From NCBI GenBank assembly GCA_964461715.1, contig CAYWVR010000059.1, forward strand, positions 1 to 11,361: DNA of 11,361 nt, in the 5' to 3' direction. The DNA comes from CAYWVR01 sp964461715. GTDB taxonomy: Bacteria; Planctomycetota; Phycisphaerae; FEN-1346. Shown piece by piece: positions 5,010-11,361 of the stretch. The position numbers and the translations under genes were made by a program. Under the pieces are notes generated by a model. It was not told where the DNA came from. It did no database searches and saw only the letters and a program-made list of their open reading frames with translations. Position 1 is the first letter of the stretch; each line of letters starts with the position of its first letter.

Positions 5010-6964
5010 GGTCTCGACGTCTCACCTCGCTCGTCGGCCCGGTCGCGCTTGCGGTCGTCGTCGCCTTCGGCTTGGGGTACGCGGTGCGCCGGGGCTGCGC
5101 GCGGCGCGAGGCGCCGAGGGAAGCGGACCATGCGCATGGGGCCGGGGCCGAACCGGCCCAACAGGAGCAAGCCCCCGAGGTCTGGACCTGCTCGATGCAC
5201 CCGCAAATCCGCCGGCCGAAGCCGGGCCTCTGCCCCCTCTGCCGCATGGAGCTGGTGCCCGTCGAGACCGAGGGCCCCGACGTCGGCGAACGCGTTTTCG
5301 TCACGACCGAGGCGGCGGCCGCCCTCATGGAGGTCCAGACGGCCCCGGTGGAGCGGCGTTTCGTCACGGCCCCGGTGCGGCTAGTGGGCCGGGTCGCGTA
5401 CGACGAGACCCGCATGGCCGCCATCACCGCCCGGGTGCCCGGGCGCCTCGACCGGCTCTACGCCGATTACACGGGCGTCCCCGTGCGGCCGGGAGACCAT
5501 CTTGTGGAGATGTATAGTCCCGCGCTTCTCTCCGCCCAGGAGGAGCTCCTCCAGGCCCGGGCCGCCGTCCGCGAGCTCGAAGCCGGCGGCGTGGCCGTCC
5601 TGCGCACCACAGCCCGGACCACCCTCGAAGCGGTGCGCGAGAAGCTGCGGCTGGCGGGCCTCAAGGCCGAGCAGATTCGAGCCATCGAGGAGCGCGGCAA
5701 GGTGGCCGAGCACGTCACCATGTACGCCCCCATCGGCGGCATCGTCGTCGAGAAGGCGGCGGTCGAGGGCGTCTATGTCGAGACGGGAACCCGCATCTAT
5801 ACCATCGCCGACCTCTCCGTCGTCTGGGTCCGGCTTGACGCGTACGAGTCCGACCTCCCGTGGCTCCGCTACGGGCAACCCGTGGAGTTCTCGACCGTCG
5901 CCCACCCCGGCGAGACGTTCACCGGCACGATCGCCTTCATCAACCCGGTGCTCGACGAGCGGACGCGCACCGTCGACGTCCGCGTCAACGCCCCGAACCC
6001 GCAGGGCAAGCTGAAGCCCGGCATGTGGGTGCGGGCCGTGGTTCGACCGACGCTCGCCGCCGCCGGGCGCGTCATGGACCCGGACTTGGCAGGCCGCTGG
6101 ATCTGCCCCATGCATCCGGCGGTCGTGAAGGACGCGGCGGGCGACTGCGACGTCTGCGGCATGCCGCTCGAGGCGGCCGAGTCGCTCGGCTACGCGCCGG
6201 CGGACCCGTCCGCGGCCGAGCCGCCGCTCGTGATCCCCGCCTCGGCGGCCCTGGTGACGGGGACGCGGGCGGTCGTCTATGTGAAGGTTCCCGATACCCG
6301 CACGCCCACATTCGAGGGCCGCACCGTCGCCCTCGGGCCGCGCGCGGGCCAGTGGTACTTGGTCGAATCGGGCCTGACGGAGGGCGAGGAGGTCGTGGTA
6401 CGCGGGAACTTCAAGATCGACAGCGCGCTGCAAATCCAGGCCAAGCCCTCCATGATGCGGCCGGAGGAGGACGCGGAGGCGGCCGAGGCGCCGCCGAAGC
6501 CGGAGCCCCCGCCCCTTTCTTCCGCCTCCGCCGAGGGGCTCGCCGCCGTCGTGCCGCCCTACCTCGTCCTGGCCGAGTCGCTGGCCGCCGACGATTTCGA
6601 GACCTCGCGGACCCGGGCCGCCCGGCTGGCCGATGCCGTCGTCGGCCTCGACGCTTCCCCCTTCCGCGACCGTCTCGCCCCGGCCGCGCGGAGGGCCGCC
6701 GAGGCCGCCTCGATCCAGACGCTTCGCGCGGCGTTCGAGCCGATCTCCGACGCGCTCATCGCCGCCGCGCGAGGCGCCGGGTCGCCCTTGGACGGCCCGC
6801 TCTATCGCATCCACTGCCCGATGGCGTTCGACAAGGGCGGGGCCGACTGGCTCCAGGACACCGAGACCGTCGCCAACCCGTACTTCGGCACCGCCATGGA
6901 GCGGTGCGGCAGCGTGGTCGAGGTCCTCGCGCCGGCCGAGGAGGGGGGCCCCGACGATGAGTGA
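5006..6964 (+). CDS. cusB-like: periplasmic adaptor (CusB/HlyD family) with two heavy-metal-binding domains and a DUF3347-like C-terminus
   Basis: 652 aa. The ATG at 5006 has AAGGAG seven bases upstream (4993-4998). Residues 9-27 are an N-terminal membrane anchor. A His-containing linker (DHAHG, 41-45) leads to a first heavy-metal-binding domain, WTCSMHP (60-66) with Cys76 and Cys79-Arg-Met81. The adaptor core follows: beta-barrel/lipoyl halves around an alpha-hairpin (about 118-350, with VPGRLDRLYADYTGVPVRPG and YAPIGGIVVEK). A second metal-binding domain sits at 365-390 (WICPMHP, Cys381, Cys384-Gly-Met386). The membrane-proximal domain (about 407-480) comes next, then a Pro-rich linker. The end (about 515-640) fits DUF3347, with HCPMAF (603-608), NPYFG (624-628) and a final Met631/Cys634. 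The adaptor joins the permease to the outer-membrane duct, and CusB passes Cu(I)/Ag(I) to CusA. Cys/Met/His sites at three places point to soft metals. It overlaps the permease gene by eight bases. Confidence 0.9.
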   Translation: MRSRRLTSLVGPVALAVVVAFGLGYAVRRGCARREAPREADHAHGAGAEPAQQEQAPEVWTCSMHPQIRRPKPGLCPLCRMELVPVETEGPDVGERVFVTTEAAAALMEVQTAPVERRFVTAPVRLVGRVAYDETRMAAITARVPGRLDRLYADYTGVPVRPGDHLVEMYSPALLSAQEELLQARAAVRELEAGGVAVLRTTARTTLEAVREKLRLAGLKAEQIRAIEERGKVAEHVTMYAPIGGIVVEKAAVEGVYVETGTRIYTIADLSVVWVRLDAYESDLPWLRYGQPVEFSTVAHPGETFTGTIAFINPVLDERTRTVDVRVNAPNPQGKLKPGMWVRAVVRPTLAAAGRVMDPDLAGRWICPMHPAVVKDAAGDCDVCGMPLEAAESLGYAPADPSAAEPPLVIPASAALVTGTRAVVYVKVPDTRTPTFEGRTVALGPRAGQWYLVESGLTEGEEVVVRGNFKIDSALQIQAKPSMMRPEEDAEAAEAPPKPEPPPLSSASAEGLAAVVPPYLVLAESLAADDFETSRTRAARLADAVVGLDASPFRDRLAPAARRAAEAASIQTLRAAFEPISDALIAAARGAGSPLDGPLYRIHCPMAFDKGGADWLQDTETVANPYFGTAMERCGSVVEVLAPAEEGGPDDE

Positions 6965-9900
6965 GCTCGCCCCGCCGCCGGAGGGTCCGGAGCACGGCCT
7001 CGTGGGCCGGGTCATCGGGTTCTGCCTTCGCAACAAGTTGATCGTCGCGCTGGCGGTGGCGGCGCTGGTGGGGGTGGGCATCTTCGTCGCCCCGTTCGAC
7101 TGGGAGACGGGCGCATGGGAGCGGTCGCCCGTGGCCGTCGACGCCATCCCCGATCTCGGCGAGAACCAGCAGATCGTCTTCACCGAATGGCGCGGCCGGA
7201 GCCCACAGGACGTCGAGGACCAGGTCACGTACCCGCTGACGACGGCGCTGCTGGGCTTGCCCGGCGTGCGGACGATCCGCTCGACCTCGATGTTCGGCTT
7301 CTCATCGATCTATGTCATCTTCAAGCCGGGCATCGATTTCTACTGGAGCCGCAGCCGTTTGCTCGAGAAGCTCGCGAGCCTGCCCGCGGGCGCCCTCCCG
7401 GAGGGCGTCCGGCCCACCCCGGGGCCCGACGCCACGGCCCTCGGGCAGGTATTCTGGTACACGCTCGAGGGGCGCGACCCGGAAGGCCGCCCCGCGGGCG
7501 GATGGGACCCGGCGGAGCTTCGGCGCATCCAGGACTGGACCGTCCGCTACGCCCTCATGGCCGCCGAGGGCGTGGCCGAGGTCGCGAGCGTCGGCGGCTT
7601 CGTCCGCGAGTACCAGGTCGACGTCGACCCCGACGCCCTCCGCGCCCACGGCGTCACCCTCCCGCAGGTCTTCGAGGCCGTCGGGCGGTCGAACCTTGAC
7701 GTCGGTGCCGGCACGATCGAGATGAACGGGGTCGAGTATTTCGTGCGCGGCGTGGGGTTCGTCGAGGCGATCGAGGACATCGAGCAGGCGGTCGTTGCGG
7801 AGCGCGACGGCGTCCCCGTTCTCGTCGAGCACGTCGCCCACGTGGCCCTCGGGCCGGCGCTTCGACGGGGGGCGCTCGACAAGGCCGGGGCGGAGGCGGT
7901 GGGCGGCGTGGTGGTCGCCCGCTACGGCGCCAACCCCCTGGAGGCCATCAAGAACACGAAGCGGGCCATCGCCCGGCTCGCCCCGAGCCTCGACGAGAAG
8001 GTCTATGTCGACTTCTCAAAGACCACGGGGGCCGAGGTCCGCGCCTGGGCCGCCGACCGCGGGTTCGAGGCCTACGCCGGTGGGGCGCTCGATCAGGCCG
8101 TCTGGCTCAAGGCGATCCGAGCCCTCGCGCCCGAGGACCGCCCCGCCTGGGCAACCCTCAGCAAGGTCACCGTCGTCCCCTTCTACGACCGGACAGGCCT
8201 CATCTACGAGACGCTCGGCACGCTCGAAACCGCCCTGGCGCAGGAGATTCTCATCACGCTCGTCGTGGTCCTGATCATGCTCCTGAATCTTCGGTCCAGC
8301 GCCGTCGTGGGGAGCATGCTGCCCCTGGCGGTCCTTTTCTGCTTCATCCTGATGCGCCTCTTCCGCGTCGATGCCAACATCGTGGCCCTCTCGGGCATCG
8401 CCATCGCCATCGGCACAATCGTCGACATGGGCATCGTCGTAACGGAGAACGTGCTGCGACGGGCGGAGGAGGCGGGCGAGGAATCGGTCCGCCTCGAAAC
8501 CGTCCACGCCGCCGCGTCCGAGGTCGGAGGCGCGGTGCTGACGGCGGTGCTGACGACGGTCGTCTCGTTCCTGCCGGTCTTTTTGATGACGGGCCCCGAG
8601 GGCCGCATGTTCCGGCCGCTCGCGTTCACGAAGACGTTCGCCCTTGTCGCCTCCATCATCCTCGCCCTCACCGTCGTGCCTCCGCTGGCGCACACGCTCT
8701 TCGGGTGGCGGCTGTCGGGGCGGTGGATGCGGCGGATCGTGGGCGGCGGGCTGGTGGCGGCGGGCGTCGCGCTCGCGCTTCTGGTCGCGTGGTGGGTCGG
8801 CGTGATCGTGGGCGGCGCGGGGCTCTATTTTCTTCTCAAGGACTATCTCCCCACCCGGGGGCCGCGCGTCGTGACGGTCGGGGCCGCCCTGCTCGCGGCC
8901 GTCGTCGTGGGCCTCGTGCTGGCGTCGGACTGGGAGCCGTTGGGCCCCGCGCGCGGCACGGTTCGGAACGTGGTTTTCGTGGGCGGGCTCCTAGGGCTGG
9001 TCCTGGGCTTTTTCCGCTTCTTCCAATGGGTCTACCCGTGGGTGCTGGGGTGGTGCCTTCGGCACAAGATGCCGTTTCTGACGCTGGTGGCAGGGGTGCT
9101 GGTGCTCGGCGTCCTCGGGTGGCGTGGGTTCGACGACGTGTTCGGCTGGCTGCCGCGTGCGGCCGAGCGGGTCGGCCTGGAGGGCGACTCGGTCCGCTCG
9201 ACGACGTTCTGGTACGAGGGGCAGCACACGTTCGGCGGGCTCGGGAAGGAGTTCATGCCGCCCCTGGACGAGGGCAGCTTTCTGCTCATGCCAACGACGA
9301 TGGTCCATGCGTCGATTGGGGAGGCCCTCGACGTCCTCGCCAAGCAGGACCGGGCCCTGGCGTCCTTGCCGGAGGTGGACACGGTCGTCGGGAAGATCGG
9401 GCGCGTGGAATCGGCCCTCGACCCGGCCCCCGTCTCGATGATCGAGACCCTCATCACCTATAAGTCCGAGTATAAGACCGACGCCGCCGGCCGCCGCCTG
9501 ACCTTCCGCTACGACGCCGCGCGCGGCGAGTTCGTCCGCGACGACCAGGGCCGCCTGGCGCCCGACCCCGGCGGCCGCCCGTATCGCCAGTGGCGGGACG
9601 CGATCCGCTCGCCCGACGACCTCTGGAACGAGATTCAGCGCGTCACGCGCATTGCCGGCACGACCGGCGCCCCGAAGCTCCAGCCCATCGCCGCCCGCCT
9701 CGTGATGCTGCAAAGCGGCATGCGAGCCCCCATGGGCGTCAAGGTCAAGGGCCCCGACCTGTCGACCATCGAGGCGGTCGGCCTCGAGATCGAACGATTC
9801 CTCAAGAAGGCGCCCGGCGTCGATCCCGCCACCGTCCTGGCGGACCGCATCGTCGGGAAGCCCTACCTGGAAATCGTGCCGGACCGGGCGGCGCTGGCGC

Positions 9901-11024
9901 GCTACGGCATCACGGTCCGGGCCTTCCAGGACGTGGTGGAGATGGCGGTCGGCGGCCGGCCCGTCACCGCCACCGTCGAGGGACGCGAGCGGTACCCCGT
10001 GCGGGTCCGGTACCTGCGAGAGCTTCGGGACCGGCCGGCTCTCGTGCGGCGGGTCCTCATTCCGGCGGCCGACGGGACCCGGGTGCCGCTCGCCCAGGTC
10101 GCCGACATCCGGTACGTGCGCGGCCCGCAGGCCATCAAGAGCGAGGACACATTCAAGACCGGCTATGTCGTTTTCGACAAGGAGCCCGGGCGAGCGGAGG
10201 TCGACGTCGTCGAAGCCTGCCGCGCGTACCTCGAAGCGAAGCGCGAGGCGGGCGAGCTGACGATCCCGGCGGGCGTGACGTATGAGTTCGCGGGCACCTA
10301 CGAGCACCAGGTCCGCAGCGGGCGGACGCTCGCGCTGGTGCTGCCGGCGGCCCTGGTCATTATCTTCCTCATCCTCTACGTCCAGTTCCAGGCCGTGCCG
10401 ACGACGCTCCTGGTGTTCACGGGCATCTTCGTGGCGTGGGCGGGGGGCTTTACGCTCCTCTGGCTCTACGGGCGGCCGTGGTTCCTGGATTTCGCGGTCT
10501 TCGGCGTCGAGATGCGCGACCTCTTCCAGGTGCACACGGTGAACCTCTCGGTGGCGGTGTGGGTGGGGTTCCTGGCGCTGTTCGGCATCGCCACCGATGA
10601 CGGCGTGATCATGGCGACGTATCTCGACCAGAGCTTCCGCCGCCGCGAGCCGACCACGGTCACCGAAATCCGGGCCGCCACGGTCGCCGCCGGGACGCAC
10701 CGCGTGCGGGCGTGCCTGATGACGACTGCGACGACGATCCTCGCGCTGCTGCCGGTCCTCGCGAGCACCGGACGCGGCAGCGACGTGATGGTGCCGATGG
10801 CCCTGCCCTCGGTAGGCGGCATGGCGATCGAGGTTCTGACGATGCTCGTCGTCCCGGTCCTCTACGCGTCCCTGAAAGAGTTCCGGCTGCACACGAAGGT
10901 CCGCGAGGGCATCCTCGGCGCCGGCCTCGTCCTGACGGCCCTGACGGGCTTCTTTCTCGTCGCGGCGTACTGCGCCGCCCATGACCTCCGGTCCGCCGCG
11001 CGCGGCCGAAGGGTTACGGAATGA
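6957..11024 (+). CDS. cusA-like: heavy-metal efflux RND permease (CusA/CzcA family), enlarged
   Basis: 1355 aa against about 1040-1050 for E. coli CusA. The ATG at 6957 lies inside the adaptor gene and is preceded by GAGGAGGGG (6938-6946). It is the inner-membrane, proton-driven pump of the tripartite system. Visible features are TM1 (about 24-45) with AIPDLGENQQIVFTEW after it, a periplasmic porter domain, and TM2-TM6 (about 428-582) with the proton-relay Asp490 in GTIVDMGIVVTEN. Extra hydrophobic segments follow at about 594-694, then TM7 (703-722). The second porter domain (about 745-1118) has GKEFMPPLDEGSFLLMP and LQSGMRAPMGVKVKGPD. The last TM helices include GIATDDGVIMA (1210-1220) and CLMTTATTILALLPV. 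A further TM segment lies at about 1318-1341. The Met expected from CusA Met573 is present (Met917), but those equivalent to Met623 and Met672 are not. This suggests a metal site unlike E. coli CusA; Cu/Ag remains likely from the adaptor. Confidence 0.92.
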   Translation: MSELAPPPEGPEHGLVGRVIGFCLRNKLIVALAVAALVGVGIFVAPFDWETGAWERSPVAVDAIPDLGENQQIVFTEWRGRSPQDVEDQVTYPLTTALLGLPGVRTIRSTSMFGFSSIYVIFKPGIDFYWSRSRLLEKLASLPAGALPEGVRPTPGPDATALGQVFWYTLEGRDPEGRPAGGWDPAELRRIQDWTVRYALMAAEGVAEVASVGGFVREYQVDVDPDALRAHGVTLPQVFEAVGRSNLDVGAGTIEMNGVEYFVRGVGFVEAIEDIEQAVVAERDGVPVLVEHVAHVALGPALRRGALDKAGAEAVGGVVVARYGANPLEAIKNTKRAIARLAPSLDEKVYVDFSKTTGAEVRAWAADRGFEAYAGGALDQAVWLKAIRALAPEDRPAWATLSKVTVVPFYDRTGLIYETLGTLETALAQEILITLVVVLIMLLNLRSSAVVGSMLPLAVLFCFILMRLFRVDANIVALSGIAIAIGTIVDMGIVVTENVLRRAEEAGEESVRLETVHAAASEVGGAVLTAVLTTVVSFLPVFLMTGPEGRMFRPLAFTKTFALVASIILALTVVPPLAHTLFGWRLSGRWMRRIVGGGLVAAGVALALLVAWWVGVIVGGAGLYFLLKDYLPTRGPRVVTVGAALLAAVVVGLVLASDWEPLGPARGTVRNVVFVGGLLGLVLGFFRFFQWVYPWVLGWCLRHKMPFLTLVAGVLVLGVLGWRGFDDVFGWLPRAAERVGLEGDSVRSTTFWYEGQHTFGGLGKEFMPPLDEGSFLLMPTTMVHASIGEALDVLAKQDRALASLPEVDTVVGKIGRVESALDPAPVSMIETLITYKSEYKTDAAGRRLTFRYDAARGEFVRDDQGRLAPDPGGRPYRQWRDAIRSPDDLWNEIQRVTRIAGTTGAPKLQPIAARLVMLQSGMRAPMGVKVKGPDLSTIEAVGLEIERFLKKAPGVDPATVLADRIVGKPYLEIVPDRAALARYGITVRAFQDVVEMAVGGRPVTATVEGRERYPVRVRYLRELRDRPALVRRVLIPAADGTRVPLAQVADIRYVRGPQAIKSEDTFKTGYVVFDKEPGRAEVDVVEACRAYLEAKREAGELTIPAGVTYEFAGTYEHQVRSGRTLALVLPAALVIIFLILYVQFQAVPTTLLVFTGIFVAWAGGFTLLWLYGRPWFLDFAVFGVEMRDLFQVHTVNLSVAVWVGFLALFGIATDDGVIMATYLDQSFRRREPTTVTEIRAATVAAGTHRVRACLMTTATTILALLPVLASTGRGSDVMVPMALPSVGGMAIEVLTMLVVPVLYASLKEFRLHTKVREGILGAGLVLTALTGFFLVAAYCAAHDLRSAARGRRVTE
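11006..11018. repeat. 13-bp repeat, copy 1 (CCGAARGGTTACG)
   Basis: CCGAAGGGTTACG at the very 3' end of the permease gene recurs at 11184-11196 with one change (CCGAAAGGTTACG). Its role is unknown and it may be chance. Confidence 0.3.
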
Positions 11025-11147
11025 CCCCTTCTCGCTTGAGGGGAGAGGAGTGAAACGACGCGCCACAACCGCGGACAGACAAGCCCCGGCGCCGCCATGG
11101 ATCGCCATGCGTGTGTCCCTGAAGGCCGAATGCCACTGCGTTCGGTT

Positions 11148-11177
11148 TTGCGTCACCCGCTTCCCTTCTTGCGTCAC
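11148..11177. repeat. paired 9-bp direct repeat TTGCGTCAC, two helical turns apart
   Basis: TTGCGTCAC occurs at 11148-11156 and 11169-11177. The start-to-start distance is 21 bp, about two turns of the helix, so both would face the same side of the DNA. This spacing is typical of regulator-binding direct repeats, but no adjacent gene is visible to support it. Confidence 0.3.
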
Positions 11178-11183
11178 GCCCCG

Positions 11184-11196
11184 CCGAAAGGTTACG
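11184..11196. repeat. 13-bp repeat, copy 2 (CCGAARGGTTACG)
   Basis: CCGAAAGGTTACG, one mismatch from the copy at 11006-11018 and 178 bp downstream of it. Confidence 0.3.
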
Positions 11197-11259
11197 CATG
11201 CCGATACTGGGAAGTTTGAACATGCGGCCTTGAGCCGTGGCGGGTTGGCTGCCGCTTTC

Positions 11260-11276
11260 GCGTAAACTCCTTACGC
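11260..11276. repeat. small inverted repeat (GCGTAA-5-TTACGC)
   Basis: A perfect six-base stem, GCGTAA/TTACGC, around a five-base loop. It is followed by a C-run rather than a T-run, so it is not a classical intrinsic terminator. It could be a regulator dyad or an mRNA 3' hairpin. Confidence 0.3.
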
Positions 11277-11361
11277 CCCCGCGACACGCCGCCGCCGGTC
11301 CGGCTCGTTCTTCGCGCCAAGACCCCACCGGAAACCCGCAAGAGGTCCCCCGCTACCCCCC

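Larger units (their letters stand above)
11025..11361. other. downstream region without a supported gene
   Basis: 337 bases after the permease stop. G+C drops (62% over 11101-11160, 55% over 11161-11220 by hand count) compared with the operon, which fits non-coding DNA. Short frames exist on both strands, but none has a ribosome binding site, coding-like third positions or a recognisable product. Contents seen: a weak stem directly after the stop (11025-11043, CCCCTT against GAGGGG, no T-run), a nine-base repeat TTGCGTCAC at 11148-11156 and 11169-11177, the second copy of a 13-bp repeat (11184-11196), and a small hairpin at 11260-11276. It could hold the promoter of a gene beyond the right edge, but no clear -35/-10 pair was found. 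Confidence 0.5.

Noticed and set aside
5381..7228. Long minus-strand ORF opposite the adaptor and the start of the permease
   Set aside because: It is a GC-rich antisense shadow with no motifs or ribosome binding site. The plus-strand genes are certain.
11025..11043. Possible intrinsic terminator right after the permease stop
   Set aside because: The stem is only five pairs plus a wobble, and the following bases are purine-rich with no T-run.
8991..11177. 728-codon minus-strand ORF opposite the permease
   Set aside because: Its translation is a charged His/Arg/Asp-rich antisense product of the conserved permease codons, with no recognisable family.
11014..11328. Minus-strand ORF of 104 codons and a plus-strand ORF (10981-11265) at the right end
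   Set aside because: Both overlap the permease end or the repeats, and lack a ribosome binding site, coding-like composition or a recognisable product.

Overview
The window is very G+C-rich DNA (about 70-75% in the coding parts) with lipoproteins, Gram-negative-type tripartite efflux genes, secreted enzymes rich in proline and alanine, and strong AAGGAG ribosome binding sites. This fits a high-GC Gram-negative bacterium. Planctomycetota is my best guess, from the overall style of the glycosidase, efflux and terminase-like sequences, but no marker gene proves it.

Left end (1-930): two broken genes lie head to tail. The first is the 3' part of an ORF entering from the left edge that resembles the C-terminal end of a phage terminase large subunit up to about position 115. 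It then runs into an unrelated tail in noticeably AT-richer DNA (about 54% G+C over 181-340). The second is the C-terminal 40% or so of a citrate synthase, with no N-terminal half upstream and Tyr where the active-site His of the GPLHGGAN motif should be. The stretch between them looks like a deletion, an insertion or an assembly junction.

Middle (1067-3497): a secreted clan GH-A-like glycoside hydrolase is read leftward. A small secreted Cys/Pro-rich protein is read rightward, divergently from it. The 142-bp divergent spacer holds a plausible sigma70-type promoter and a perfect 12-bp palindrome.

Right part (3498-11024): a tightly packed, translationally coupled heavy-metal efflux operon of CusCBA/CzcCBA type. 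It comprises an outer-membrane lipoprotein of the TolC family, a periplasmic adaptor with two heavy-metal-binding domains plus a C-terminal DUF3347-like domain, and a large (1355 aa) RND permease. A tandem 12-bp repeat sits just upstream. Together the three proteins should move a soft metal cation (Cu(I)/Ag(I) most likely) from the periplasm across the outer membrane, driven by protons. The small Cys-rich protein upstream is a candidate accessory metal-binding protein.

The last 337 bp (11025-11361) carry no gene I can support, only short repeats and a small hairpin. I did not find a wholly new system. The most unusual elements are the Cys-rich leader gene, the adaptor with three predicted metal sites, the enlarged permease that lacks two of the three E. 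coli CusA metal-site methionines, and the broken-gene junction at the left.
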